A stretch of DNA of 32,460 nucleotides from an uncultured Pelagibacteraceae bacterium (lineage in GTDB: Bacteria > Pseudomonadota > Alphaproteobacteria > Pelagibacterales > Pelagibacteraceae). Location of the stretch: assembly GCA_902603215.1 (NCBI GenBank), contig CACKTW010000005.1:1-32460 (forward strand), written 5' to 3'. This document shows positions 1 to 9,640 of this stretch, in pieces. Position numbers and translations under genes: made by a program. The notes below the pieces were generated by a model. The model was not told the DNA's origin, did no database searches, and saw only the letters and a list, made by a program, of their open reading frames with translations. Position 1 is the first letter of the stretch. Every line of letters starts with the position of its first letter.

Positions 1-1
1 T

Positions 2-499
2 GATGAAATAAAAAATGATTTACCCAAATTAGATTCCAAAAAATTTAAAGAAAAGATTAAAAATCGAATAATTCACTTAAACAAACTGGAAATTAATAAA
101 GATTTATTAAAAAAAATTAGTTTGAAACAATATAAATACGAAGATTTCTTAAAATTGTCTAAAGATCAGAATGCTACTATTGAAAAAATAACTATCAATG
201 GAATTAGGGATGACAAAATTCTTAGCTTGGAGACTAATAAACAAATATTTTATCAAAATAGAAATAAATTTTTTATTAATAAAAAAAAAGATTCAAATGA
301 TGAATATTTGTTTTTTATAGATAAGATTGAAAAAAATAATATTAAAAAAGATTCAAAAAAATATAATAAATATTTTAATGAAACAACCATTGCGCTTAAA
401 AATAACATTTATTCATCATTTGATTATTATTTGAATCAAAAATATAAAATAAAAATTAACAAGCAAACTTTGGAAAGGCTTAAAAATTATTTTCGATGA
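2..499 (+). CDS. C-terminal fragment of a probable periplasmic peptidyl-prolyl isomerase (PpiD/SurA_N-like), truncated by the window start
   Basis: Frame is open from base 2 through the called ORF (122..499), so the TTG at 122 is probably not the real start. Lys/Asn-rich C-terminus. Identity rests mainly on the common alphaproteobacterial position of a PpiD-like gene before trp genes; no catalytic motif is visible. Confidence 0.5.
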   Translation, partial: DEIKNDLPKLDSKKFKEKIKNRIIHLNKLEINKDLLKKISLKQYKYEDFLKLSKDQNATIEKITINGIRDDKILSLETNKQIFYQNRNKFFINKKKDSNDEYLFFIDKIEKNNIKKDSKKYNKYFNETTIALKNNIYSSFDYYLNQKYKIKINKQTLERLKNYFR

Positions 500-1959
500 A
501 AATAAATATTAATTTAAAGGATTTTAAAAAAAAACATTTACAAAAGAAAAATCAAGTTATTTATGTAACTGAAAAATTAAATAATCAAAATATTATTGAA
601 AATTTGATACAAAATTTCTTAATTTCTAAAAATAGTTTTGTTTTTGAATCTGTGGAAAAAGGTAAATATCGTGGTCGTTATACTATTTTTGGAAAAAATC
701 CTGATAAAATATGGGAATTAAACAATAACAATATTTATTTTTTAAAAGGTAAAATAAAAAAAAAAATTTTAAAAAAACCTTATTTCTTTTTGAAAAATTT
801 AATTGAAGAATTTAAATTTAAAACTCCAAAAGAATTGCCTCCTATCTGCTCACTTTTGGCTGGTTTTTTTTCTTATGATATAATTAGATATATTGAAAAA
901 ATACCTAATTCTTGCAAAAACGATCTTGATTTACCTGATGTAAGGTTAATGAGGCCAACTTCGCTAATCATTCATGACAATTTGAAAAAAAAAATATTTT
1001 TTGTTGTTAATTGTTATCATGATGAAAAAATTAAAGATTTTAATAATAAATATTTTCAAATAATTCAAGAGATACATCATTTAAAAGATTTAAGTAAAAT
1101 TAATCCTTTTTATTTAAATTCAATTACAAAAAACAAAGAAAATTTAAAAATTAAAAGTAACATTTCAAAAAAAAGGTTCAAAAATATTGTTCTAAAAGCA
1201 AAAAAACATATTAAGCAAGGTGATATATTTCAAGTTGTCCTTAGCCAAAGATTTGAAAAAGATTTAACAAAAGATCCTCTTGAAATTTATAGAAAACTTC
1301 GTTTAACAAACCCTTCTCCCTTCATGTACTTTTTTAATTATGATGATTTTCAAATTATAGGAAGCAGTCCAGAAATATTAGTTAGACTAAGAAACGATAA
1401 AGTAACTATTAGACCTATAGCTGGAACAAGACCTAGAGGAAAAAGTTATAATGATGATAAAAGATTTATGAAAGATTTATTAAAAGATAAAAAAGAACTT
1501 GCTGAACATCTTATGTTGCTTGATCTTGGAAGAAATGATGTTGGTAAAGTAGCAAAAATAAATTCAGTACAAGTCACAGAAAATTTTAAAATTGAAAAAT
1601 ATTCTCATGTAATGCACATAGTTTCAAATGTTGAAGGAAAGTTTAATAAAAATAAATCTAAACTAGATACTCTTTTATCTGGTTTTCCAGCTGGTACGGT
1701 ATCTGGGGCACCTAAAATTAGAGCAATGCAGATAATAGATAAATTAGAAAAATCAAAAAGAAAAATTTATGCTGGTGGAATAGGTTATTTTTCTTCAAAT
1801 GGAGAATTTGACACATGTATTGCTTTAAGGACCGCTATTACAAAAAATAACAAATTTTATATTCAGGCTGGTGCGGGTATAGTTTCTGATAGTGTTCCAG
1901 AGAATGAATTTAAAGAAACTATAAATAAAGCAAAAGCATTATTTAATGCTCTGAATTAA
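496..1959 (+). CDS. trpE: Anthranilate synthase component I
   Basis: Chorismate-binding motifs: GDIFQVVLSQRF, PSPFMYFF, GSSPEILVR, RPIAGTRPRG, LDLGRNDVGKV, SGFPAGTVSGAPKIRAMQII, YAGGIGYF, QAGAGIVSDSVPENEF. ATGA overlap with upstream gene; followed by trpG. Confidence 0.97.
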   Translation: MKININLKDFKKKHLQKKNQVIYVTEKLNNQNIIENLIQNFLISKNSFVFESVEKGKYRGRYTIFGKNPDKIWELNNNNIYFLKGKIKKKILKKPYFFLKNLIEEFKFKTPKELPPICSLLAGFFSYDIIRYIEKIPNSCKNDLDLPDVRLMRPTSLIIHDNLKKKIFFVVNCYHDEKIKDFNNKYFQIIQEIHHLKDLSKINPFYLNSITKNKENLKIKSNISKKRFKNIVLKAKKHIKQGDIFQVVLSQRFEKDLTKDPLEIYRKLRLTNPSPFMYFFNYDDFQIIGSSPEILVRLRNDKVTIRPIAGTRPRGKSYNDDKRFMKDLLKDKKELAEHLMLLDLGRNDVGKVAKINSVQVTENFKIEKYSHVMHIVSNVEGKFNKNKSKLDTLLSGFPAGTVSGAPKIRAMQIIDKLEKSKRKIYAGGIGYFSSNGEFDTCIALRTAITKNNKFYIQAGAGIVSDSVPENEFKETINKAKALFNALN

Positions 1960-1961
1960 TT

Positions 1962-2534
1962 ATGAAAATTTTATTAATAGATAACTACGATAGTTTTACT
2001 TTTAATTTATATCATTATTTGTCTTCGTTAAAATGTTCTGTTGATGTTTATAGAAATGATAGAATTTCAATCAGAGAAATCTCAAGAAAAAAATATAAAA
2101 AAATTGTCATTTCTCCAGGACCTGGAAACCCCGATCAATCTGGATTGTGTCCCAAAATAGTGAAATATTTTGGGCCAAAGCTACCTATTTTAGGTGTTTG
2201 TTTGGGTCATCAAATTATTGGCAAAGTCTATGGATCAAAAATTATCCAAGCAAAAAAAATTATGCATGGTAAATTAAGTGAAATAAAACATAACAAAGTT
2301 GGTATTTTCAAAGGAATTGCTTTGAAATTTAATGCCACCAGATATCATAGTTTAATAGTTGATAGAAAAAATTTGGGTAAAAATTTAATTATTACAGCAA
2401 AAACAAAAGATAACATAATTATGGGTCTAATGCATAAAAAATATAATGTTCACGGTGTTCAGTTTCATCCTGAAAGTATAAGAACTAAAATAGGATTAAA
2501 AATCTTATCAAATTTTTTAAATTACAAAAATTAA
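1962..2534 (+). CDS. trpG: Anthranilate synthase component II (glutamine amidotransferase)
   Basis: LLIDNYDSFTFNLYHYL, SPGPGNPDQSG, GVCLGHQIIG (nucleophile Cys), VHGVQFHPESI. Confidence 0.97.
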   Translation: MKILLIDNYDSFTFNLYHYLSSLKCSVDVYRNDRISIREISRKKYKKIVISPGPGNPDQSGLCPKIVKYFGPKLPILGVCLGHQIIGKVYGSKIIQAKKIMHGKLSEIKHNKVGIFKGIALKFNATRYHSLIVDRKNLGKNLIITAKTKDNIIMGLMHKKYNVHGVQFHPESIRTKIGLKILSNFLNYKN

Positions 2535-2537
2535 TAT

Positions 2538-3536
2538 ATGGAAAAGATATTATTGAAATTAAATAAAAAAGAAAATTTAAGTTTTAAAGATAGTACAGAT
2601 ATTTTTGAAGAGATAATGACTGGAAAAATAAACGAAGAACATCTTTTTAAATTTTTAACCCTTTTATCTTCAAAAGGAGAAACTGCTGAAGAAATAGCTG
2701 GGGGCGTAAATGTTTTAAGAAATAAAGCAAAAAGAGTTAATGTCGATTCAGAAACTATAGACACATGTGGAACAGGTGGTGATGGAAAAAATACTCTCAA
2801 TATATCAACAGCGTCAGCTTTGTTATTAGCAAGCATGGGCATAAAAGTTGCCAAACATGGAAATAAAGCTGTCTCATCAAAATGTGGTTCCGGAGATGTG
2901 CTTGAAAAATTAGGAATTAACATCAATTTTGAACCAAACAAGATTGAAGAAAGCATCAAAGAAAATAATTTTGGATTTATGTTTGCTCCAAATTATCACT
3001 CTGCAATGAAGTATGTGGGTCCTACAAGAAAAAAAATTGGAAAAAGAACAATATTTAATTTGATTGGCCCTTTAAGTAGCCCAGCAAAAGTTGGAAGACA
3101 AGTTATTGGGGTGTTCCAAAAAAAATGGCTAAAACCTTTTGCGGAAGCATTAAAAAATTTAAATATTAAATTTGCTTGGATTGTAAATAGTGAAGATGGA
3201 TTGGATGAAATATCACCATACGGAAAAACAAATATTATACAATTAAAAAATAACAATATTCAAGAATTTAATATAAATCCAAATGATTTAAATATTAAAA
3301 CAAAAGGTTTTAAAAGTATTCTTGGAGAAGATTCCGATTTTAATTCTAAAAGAATAAGAGAAATTTTTAAAGGCAAAGATGATGATTTTTCAATAGCAGT
3401 TTCGCTTAATGCAGCTGCTGGATTAATTGTTGCTGAAAAAAATAAAAATTTTAAAGAATCATATCAGTTAGCAAGAGATCATTTATTATCTGGAAAGGCA
3501 TATTCTCACCTAGAAAAAATTTCTAATTTTAAATAA
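2538..3536 (+). CDS. trpD: Anthranilate phosphoribosyltransferase
   Basis: DTCGTGGDGKNTLNISTASALL, KHGNKAVSSKCGSGDVLEKLG, FMFAPNYHSAMKYVGPTRKKIGKRTIFNLIGPLSSPA. Confidence 0.97.
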   Translation: MEKILLKLNKKENLSFKDSTDIFEEIMTGKINEEHLFKFLTLLSSKGETAEEIAGGVNVLRNKAKRVNVDSETIDTCGTGGDGKNTLNISTASALLLASMGIKVAKHGNKAVSSKCGSGDVLEKLGININFEPNKIEESIKENNFGFMFAPNYHSAMKYVGPTRKKIGKRTIFNLIGPLSSPAKVGRQVIGVFQKKWLKPFAEALKNLNIKFAWIVNSEDGLDEISPYGKTNIIQLKNNNIQEFNINPNDLNIKTKGFKSILGEDSDFNSKRIREIFKGKDDDFSIAVSLNAAAGLIVAEKNKNFKESYQLARDHLLSGKAYSHLEKISNFK

Positions 3537-4336
3537 TGAATGTTTTAAAAAAAATCATAGAACAAAAAAAGATACTTTTAACAAATGTTAAAAAAAAATT
3601 TACTAATTCTTTTATATCAGAAGAAATTAAAAAAAATAATACTTACTTAAATTTTACTGATGCTATAATAAAAAAAAATAAGGAAAAAAAAACTTGTATA
3701 ATAGCAGAAATAAAAAAGGCAAGTCCTTCTGCGGGAATAATTATAGAAAACTATAATCCTATTAATATTGGAAAAATATATAGTCTAAATGGTGCAACAT
3801 GCTTATCTATATTAACAGAGGAAAAATTTTTTTTAGGAAATTTAAATGATATAAAAAAAGTTAAAGAAAATGTAAAATTACCAGTTTTATGTAAAGATTT
3901 TTTCATTGATCCTTACCAAGTGCCTTTAGCAAAAAGCTTTGGGGCAGATGCAATATTAATCATTCTTTCTGGTGTTGATATTCAGCTTGCAAAAGAAATT
4001 TATCAAACTGCTATTGAATATGATGTCGCTCCGATTGTTGAAATTCACTCGAGTGATGAAGCTGAAAAAGCAATTAATTTTAAAAAAGCTTTAATTGGAA
4101 TTAATAATAGAAATTTAAAAACTTTAAAAACTGATATAAAAACAACATTTAATTTATTCAAAATTTTATCTAATCACTCAATGCCAATAATATGTGAAAG
4201 CGGAATCAAAAATGAAGAAGATATAAAAAGAATTATTAGTGAAACCGGAATATTGAATTTCTTGATTGGTGAATCATTATTAAAAGATATTGAAGGATCA
4301 AGTTTTTTAAAGAAAATAACTCAAATAAGTCAATAA
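3536..4336 (+). CDS. trpC: Indole-3-glycerol phosphate synthase
   Basis: IIAEIKKASPSAGII, LCKDFFIDPYQV, GADAILIIL, IGINNRNLKT, CESGIKNEEDI; TGA/ATG-overlapping arrangement with trpD. Confidence 0.96.
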   Translation: MNVLKKIIEQKKILLTNVKKKFTNSFISEEIKKNNTYLNFTDAIIKKNKEKKTCIIAEIKKASPSAGIIIENYNPINIGKIYSLNGATCLSILTEEKFFLGNLNDIKKVKENVKLPVLCKDFFIDPYQVPLAKSFGADAILIILSGVDIQLAKEIYQTAIEYDVAPIVEIHSSDEAEKAINFKKALIGINNRNLKTLKTDIKTTFNLFKILSNHSMPIICESGIKNEEDIKRIISETGILNFLIGESLLKDIEGSSFLKKITQISQ

Positions 4337-4361
4337 AATCAACTCTTTTAGAAGGTTGAAT

Positions 4362-4367
4362 TATAAT
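4362..4367 (+). promoter_or_regulatory. Candidate -10 element (TATAAT) of the lexA promoter
   Basis: Perfect TATAAT consensus just upstream of the SOS box; no strong -35 seen at 17-18 bp spacing. Confidence 0.5.
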
Positions 4368-4369
4368 GA

Positions 4370-4384
4370 GAACTTTTATAGAAC
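4370..4384 (+). promoter_or_regulatory. Alphaproteobacterial SOS box (LexA operator) for lexA autoregulation
   Basis: GAAC-TTTTATA-GAAC = GAACN7GAAC, reverse complement of GTTCN7GTTC, the established alphaproteobacterial LexA operator. Located between the TATAAT and the likely lexA start. Confidence 0.8.
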
Positions 4385-4407
4385 AGAATCTGTACGAGGT
4401 TTGTTCT

Positions 4408-5082
4408 ATGCTTACAAGAAAACAAAAAAACTTATTAAATTTTATTAATAAGAAAATAAGAAGTTCTGGAGTTTCCCCTTCATACGAGGAAATGAAAAAT
4501 TCTTTAAATCTTAAATCTAAATCTGGGATTCATAGATTAATTAGCGCTCTAGAAGAAAGAGGTTTTATAAGACGATTACCTCATAAAGCAAGAGCTTTAG
4601 AAGTGTTAAAGTTACCTGAAACAGCTGGGGCAAACGATATTTATAACAGTTTTTCACCAAGTGTTATTAGAGGTGGTTTGGAAGATGAAAAACCTTCATC
4701 AGATAATAAAGTTTCACTTCTTGGAGATATTGCTGCCGGAACACCCGTTGAAGCTATACAAAACGAGGTTGCAAAAATTAACTTGCCGGAAGGTTTTGAT
4801 GACAAAGAAAACTATTTTGGTCTTAAAGTTAAAGGTGACTCAATGATTGAAGCAGGTATTAACAATGGTGACACTGTGATAATTAAAAAAACGAACACTG
4901 CTGATAATGGAAAAATTGTTGTTGCTTTAATTGATGATCATGAAGCTATGCTTAAAAGAATTAGAAGAAAAGGTAAAACAATTGCGCTTGAAAGCGCTAA
5001 CAGAAACTATGAAACTAAAATCTTCGGTCCAGATAGAGTAAAGGTTCAGGGTGTTTTAGTATCTTTATATAGAAACTTCTAA
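4408..5082 (+). CDS. lexA: SOS regulator LexA, repressor/autopeptidase (ORF track start at 4366; likely true start 4408)
   Basis: MLTRKQKNLLNFINKKI wHTH N-terminus, Ala-Gly cleavage site in GDIAAGTPVEA, catalytic Ser in GDSMIEAGI, Lys in AMLKRI. GAGG Shine-Dalgarno at 4396-4399 precedes ATG 4408. Confidence 0.95.
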   Translation: MLTRKQKNLLNFINKKIRSSGVSPSYEEMKNSLNLKSKSGIHRLISALEERGFIRRLPHKARALEVLKLPETAGANDIYNSFSPSVIRGGLEDEKPSSDNKVSLLGDIAAGTPVEAIQNEVAKINLPEGFDDKENYFGLKVKGDSMIEAGINNGDTVIIKKTNTADNGKIVVALIDDHEAMLKRIRRKGKTIALESANRNYETKIFGPDRVKVQGVLVSLYRNF

Positions 5083-5105
5083 ATAAATAGTCTAACAATG
5101 TATTA

Positions 5106-6500
5106 ATGACAAAAGTAGCAACAAGATTTGCTCCATCTCCTACTGGCCCCTTGCATATAGGTGGTGTTAGAACAGCTTTATTTAATTGGCTATTTTCTAA
5201 AAATCAAAAAGGTTCTTTTTTTCTTAGAATTGAAGACACGGATAAAGAAAGATCAAAAAAAGAATATAAAAAACAAATTATTCAATCGTTAAAATGGATT
5301 GGTATTGAGCACGACGGTAAAGAATATATTCAATCTGAAAAAATTAATGAACATAAAAAAGTTGCAGAAGAACTTTTAAAAAAAGGTTTTGCATATAAAT
5401 GTTATTGTTCAGAAAAAGAAATCGAAGAACAAAAAAACATGGCTAAAAAAAAAGCAATGGCTTTTGTTTACAATAGAAAATGGAGAGAGCCAAAAAACCT
5501 AACAGTCCCGGCTGGTGTTAATCCGGTTATAAGATTTAAAAGTAAAATAGGTGGAAATACTATCGTTAAAGATTTAGTTCAAGGAGAAATTAATATTTCA
5601 AATTCAACAATTGAAGATTTTGTAATCCTTAGGCAAGATGGTTCTCCAACCTATCAATTGTCTGCCACTGTTGATGATCACTTAATGAATATTACACATG
5701 TCATAAGAGGTGATGATCATAAAATTAATACTGTTAAGCAAAAACAAATTTATGACTCTATGGGTTGGGAAGTGCCAAATTTTGCACACATACCTTTAAT
5801 TCATAGTAATGAAGGAAAAAAATTATCAAAAAGAGATAAGGCCTCAACGATAGAAGATTATATTAAAATTGGAATTTTATCAGATGCTCTAAGAAATTAT
5901 CTTTTAAGATTAGGTTGGTCTTTTAAAGATAAGGAAATATTTACATTGGAAGAAAGTATTAAACATTTTGCTTTATCTAGCGTAGGTAAATCTCCTTCTA
6001 GACTAGATATGAGTCGTATTTTATCAATTAACGAAACTTATATTAAAAATATAAATGAAGACAAGCTGTTTTTAAATCTTAAAACTTACTGTGAAATATA
6101 TAAAAAAAAAATTGATCCTAAGTTTGATTCCACTTTAAAAAAATCACTACATTTTCTAAAAAATAAAGCAAAAACATTAGGTAATATTTATGAAAATGCT
6201 CAATACATAATCAAAGATCAAATTCAAATTTCATCAGAAGATTTGAAACTTTTAGACGATTTAGCTAAAAAAATTTTAAAAGAATTTTTAAAAGAATTTG
6301 AAAATATAAAAAATTTAAATAAAGATAATTTAGAAAAAATAATAAAAGGACTAATTGATAAACACAAAATCAATTTTAAGGGTGTTGGTCAGCCATTAAG
6401 AATTGCTTTAACAGGTTCTAAATTTGGTCCTGGTATTTATGATATCATTTCATCTCTTGATAAAAACAAAGTTATCGAAAGATTAAAGATGATTAAGTAA
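5106..6500 (+). CDS. gltX: Glutamyl-tRNA synthetase
   Basis: TRFAPSPTGPLHIGGVRTALFNWLF (HIGH), KLSKRD (KMSKS), RGDDHKINT, LRLGWS. Confidence 0.97.
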   Translation: MTKVATRFAPSPTGPLHIGGVRTALFNWLFSKNQKGSFFLRIEDTDKERSKKEYKKQIIQSLKWIGIEHDGKEYIQSEKINEHKKVAEELLKKGFAYKCYCSEKEIEEQKNMAKKKAMAFVYNRKWREPKNLTVPAGVNPVIRFKSKIGGNTIVKDLVQGEINISNSTIEDFVILRQDGSPTYQLSATVDDHLMNITHVIRGDDHKINTVKQKQIYDSMGWEVPNFAHIPLIHSNEGKKLSKRDKASTIEDYIKIGILSDALRNYLLRLGWSFKDKEIFTLEESIKHFALSSVGKSPSRLDMSRILSINETYIKNINEDKLFLNLKTYCEIYKKKIDPKFDSTLKKSLHFLKNKAKTLGNIYENAQYIIKDQIQISSEDLKLLDDLAKKILKEFLKEFENIKNLNKDNLEKIIKGLIDKHKINFKGVGQPLRIALTGSKFGPGIYDIISSLDKNKVIERLKMIK

Positions 6501-7610
6501 AACTGAGCTTGCAATTTCAGAAGATTTTTGAGTTTTAAATTTATTAATAATTTCCTGCGATCTTATTATTTGATTTTCTAAAGCTTCTTTATTTTCTAAA
6601 AGTTCATCTACTTTTTTAAATATATTTTTTGAATTACAATTAGATTGCAATAATTCAGGTATAATTTCTTTATTAGCAGCAATATTAATAATATTTGCAA
6701 ATTTTACTTTAACGAGCATTTTGATAATAAAAAAATTGATCATATTCATTTTATATATAATCATTGATGGAATTTTAGCGTTGCAAATTTCTAAAGAAAT
6801 AGTTCCAGATTTTGAAAGCGCAAACATAGAAGATCTAAGAACATAAGATTTAATTTTTTCGTCACTAATAGCTCCACAGTTTTTAAAACCTTCTTTTAAT
6901 AAAAGGTTTTGTATTAAATGGTTATGTTCAGAAGTGGAATGAAAAACAAAAAATATATCTTTATATTTTTCATTCATCATTTTTATGAATTCAAATAAAA
7001 TAGGTAATAAAGTATTAATTTCTGACAATCTACTTCCTGGAAAAATAGAAAAAATTTTTTTATTTTCTTTTATAATTTGGCTAATATCAACTTTGCTTTT
7101 TTCTTGCTCTTCTAAAAGAGGATGTCCTGTAAATGTAGATTCAATATTTTCTTTATCAAAATATTCTTTTTCGAAAGGAAAAAGTAGTAAAATATGATTT
7201 AGAAAAGATTTTAACTTTTTAACACGGCCTTCTCTCCAAACCCATACTTGTGGGGCCACAAAATGAATAGTTTTAATATTTGGTTTTAATTTTTTAACTT
7301 GTTTTGCTACTCTTAAAGTAAAATCAGGGCTATCTACAGAAAACAATATATCTGGATTAAATTCTACAATCTTATGTACAGTGTCATTAATTTTTTTTTT
7401 AATCTTAAATATATTTAATAAAACTTTAGTAAAACCAAGATAAGTAATCTCGTTTAAATCATAAAGAGATTTGATTCCCAAACTTTTTAAATGTTCTCCG
7501 CCAACAGACAAATATTCAATATCAGGTTTTGAGTTTTTAAGTTTAGCAATAACTTTGGATGCCAATTTATCTCCTGATGGTTCACCTGTAATAATAAATA
7601 TTTTTTTCAT
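6483..7610 (-). CDS. lpxB: Lipid-A-disaccharide synthase
   Basis: IITGEPSGDKLA, YLGFTKVL, VDSPDFTLR, HFVAPQVWVWREGRVKK, FTGHPLLE, FPGSRLSEI, SKSGTISLE. Confidence 0.95.
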   Translation of the reverse strand: MKKIFIITGEPSGDKLASKVIAKLKNSKPDIEYLSVGGEHLKSLGIKSLYDLNEITYLGFTKVLLNIFKIKKKINDTVHKIVEFNPDILFSVDSPDFTLRVAKQVKKLKPNIKTIHFVAPQVWVWREGRVKKLKSFLNHILLLFPFEKEYFDKENIESTFTGHPLLEEQEKSKVDISQIIKENKKIFSIFPGSRLSEINTLLPILFEFIKMMNEKYKDIFFVFHSTSEHNHLIQNLLLKEGFKNCGAISDEKIKSYVLRSSMFALSKSGTISLEICNAKIPSMIIYKMNMINFFIIKMLVKVKFANIINIAANKEIIPELLQSNCNSKNIFKKVDELLENKEALENQIIRSQEIINKFKTQKSSEIASSVLLNHL

Positions 7611-8401
7611 TTTACTATTAAAAACATATTGTTTTTATTAGCAAATTTGATGCATTTCGTTCTTTCTAGAAATACATTTTTTTTTGCTTTTAAAACTACA
7701 CCTTTTAGTCTTGCTGATTTAGATTGTTTTAAAGTTTTTAATCCAACTGTAGGCAAATCAATTCTTAGATCTTGTTTTTTCTTTGGAAATTTAACTAGAA
7801 CACCTTGGTTTCTAAATTTTTTACTTTTACATTTCTTAAGCATTTTTTCAGTTCCACCCTTTCCTTCAGTGGCAACTACTTTTCTATTTCTAACAATCAC
7901 TCCTTGACTAAAATTATATTTGCCCAACTTATTTAAAGTTGTTATCGCTTTCTTGATATCTTTATTGTCTTGTTTATTTGGTTTTATGTTTGAATAAGTT
8001 CCCTTCTTAAGTGTTAGTTCAGGATTGTAAGCTAAAGAGCTTATTGTTTTTATTTTTTCTTGTTTTAATATACTAATTATTTCTTTTAATATTGCTACAT
8101 CTCCTAGTTTTGAACTTTTGATAATTCTTGGAATATAATAAATACCTTTTAAATCTAATTTAAGTTTAGAAAAATTTGGTTTATATACTTTTCCTGCAAA
8201 TAAGATTTTTTTGCATTTATTGCTTTTAAGAATATTTATGATTTTACCAAATTGACCAATAGAAACACTGTGAGAATTCCTGTCTTTTTTAAATTTTTTA
8301 CTTTTTGTTAAATCAATAATTAAATATTTTAGATGTCTTTTTTTTATTTTTTTTAGAATTTCGTTTGGAAAATTTGTTTCGCCAAATATTAATCCAATCA
8401 T
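7607..8401 (-). CDS. lpxI: UDP-2,3-diacylglucosamine diphosphatase LpxI (DUF1009)
   Basis: Small protein between lpxA and lpxB with LpxI-like motifs (FAGKVYKP, GDVAILKEI, QGVIVRNRKVVATEGKGGTEKML, DLPTVGLKTLKQ). LpxI replaces LpxH in alphaproteobacteria. Confidence 0.88.
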   Translation of the reverse strand: MIGLIFGETNFPNEILKKIKKRHLKYLIIDLTKSKKFKKDRNSHSVSIGQFGKIINILKSNKCKKILFAGKVYKPNFSKLKLDLKGIYYIPRIIKSSKLGDVAILKEIISILKQEKIKTISSLAYNPELTLKKGTYSNIKPNKQDNKDIKKAITTLNKLGKYNFSQGVIVRNRKVVATEGKGGTEKMLKKCKSKKFRNQGVLVKFPKKKQDLRIDLPTVGLKTLKQSKSARLKGVVLKAKKNVFLERTKCIKFANKNNMFLIVK

Positions 8402-8402
8402 T

Positions 8403-9188
8403 TTACTCCTTAGAAAAAGGTGTACAAATAGATCTTTTTTTATCCTTTGTTATAAAATCAATTACTTCTTTTACTAATGGGTTTTCCTTGAATACACCAT
8501 TTAATTTAGTCAAATTTTCACTAAGATTTTTTGTTAAAAAAATTTCTTTGTATGCTTCACTTAAACCTAAAATATTTTTATTATTATAATTCTTTCTTCT
8601 TAAGCCAATTAGATTCAATCCTTGTAAATAATTTCTGTTACCAATTGACAAACCAAAAGGAATAACGTCATGCAAGACTCCTGTCATTCCACCAATCATA
8701 GCTAATTTTCCAATTCTAACAAATTGTTGAACTGCTGAGTTGCCACCTATAACAACGTCATTTTCGATTGTTACATGCCCACCTAAAGGAACATTGTTTG
8801 CTATAACAACATTATTTCCAACGTGACAATCATGTGCTATATGTGAACAGATCATAAATAAACAACCATCTCCAATTTTTGTTAATCCACCTCCGCCTTT
8901 TGTTCCAGGATTTATTGTAACATATTCTCTGATTGTATTATTTTTTCCAATTTCAAGCTTTGTATCCTCTCCTTTATATTTTAAGTCCTGAGGAACATTT
9001 CCTATACTTGCAAATGGAAATATTTTATTTGTATCTCCTATTTTTGTGTTACCAGATATATTAACATGTGAGTGGATTTCTACGTTTTCTCCGATTTCAA
9101 CGTTAGGACCAATTACACTATAAGGTCCTATCTTAGCTGTGCTAGAAATTTTTGCTTTTTTATCAATAATGCAAGTTTTATGTATCAT
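8403..9188 (-). CDS. lpxA: UDP-N-acetylglucosamine acyltransferase
   Basis: Hexapeptide repeats, FASIGNVPQDLKYKGEDTKLEIG, IREYVTINPGT, HIAHDCHVGN, IGLRRKNY. Confidence 0.96.
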   Translation of the reverse strand: MIHKTCIIDKKAKISSTAKIGPYSVIGPNVEIGENVEIHSHVNISGNTKIGDTNKIFPFASIGNVPQDLKYKGEDTKLEIGKNNTIREYVTINPGTKGGGGLTKIGDGCLFMICSHIAHDCHVGNNVVIANNVPLGGHVTIENDVVIGGNSAVQQFVRIGKLAMIGGMTGVLHDVIPFGLSIGNRNYLQGLNLIGLRRKNYNNKNILGLSEAYKEIFLTKNLSENLTKLNGVFKENPLVKEVIDFITKDKKRSICTPFSKE

Positions 9189-9640
9189 TAAGTGTTCCTA
9201 TCAACTATTGTTGCTGACCATTCAGCATCGGCTATTTTTTTATCATTAACTTTAGCAATACCTTTATATTTCCAAACTCTTCCATGTGATCTTATAGCTT
9301 CAATATCAAGTATAAGTTTACAGTCTGGTACTACCGGACTTCTAAAACGTGCTTTGTCAACACTCATCAAATAAACTAATTTATTTTCATAAGTTTTTGG
9401 ATCAATTCCATGGGCTGTTAGTGCAGCTGCTGCCTGACCAAAAGCTTCAACAATTAGTACACCTGGCATAACTGGCTGACCTGGAAAATGTCCTTGAACA
9501 TAAAAAGATGTTTTTTTTACATTAATAATTGCAGTGGCAGATTTTAAAGGAACTATATTTATTAATTCATCCACTAAAAGCATGGGTTCTCTGTGTGGTA
9601 ATAATTTTTTAATTTGATCTCTGTTTAATGAATTACTCAT
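9188..9640 (-). CDS. fabZ: 3-hydroxyacyl-[acyl-carrier-protein] dehydratase FabZ
   Basis: LLPHREPMLLVDEL, GHFPGQPVMPGVLIVEAFGQAAA, FRSPVVPDCKL. Confidence 0.96.
   Translation of the reverse strand: MSNSLNRDQIKKLLPHREPMLLVDELINIVPLKSATAIINVKKTSFYVQGHFPGQPVMPGVLIVEAFGQAAAALTAHGIDPKTYENKLVYLMSVDKARFRSPVVPDCKLILDIEAIRSHGRVWKYKGIAKVNDKKIADAEWSATIVDRNT

Noticed and set aside
2531-2959. Antisense ORF opposite trpD (142 aa), and the similar ORF 2996..3256
   Set aside because: Lies wholly within confidently identified trpD on the other strand; sequence looks like a reverse-complement shadow with no recognizable domain.
4337-4360. Inverted repeat CAAC...GTTG between trpC and lexA as a trp operon terminator
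   Set aside because: Very short imperfect stem with no following T-tract; insufficient support.
4661-4846. Alternative-frame ORF within lexA
   Set aside because: Overlaps the well-supported lexA frame and shows no recognizable features.
6499-6536. Possible bidirectional terminator AAAACT...AGTTTT with internal CTGA/TCAG at the gltX/lpxB junction
   Set aside because: Pairings are short and AT-rich with large loops, and lie inside lpxB coding sequence; not better than expected in this base composition.
6985-9374. Small + strand ORFs (6985..7197, 7629..7907, 8365..8589, 9192..9374) opposite the lpx genes
   Set aside because: All lie opposite lpxB, lpxI, lpxA or fabZ and look like chance open frames in AT-rich sequence.
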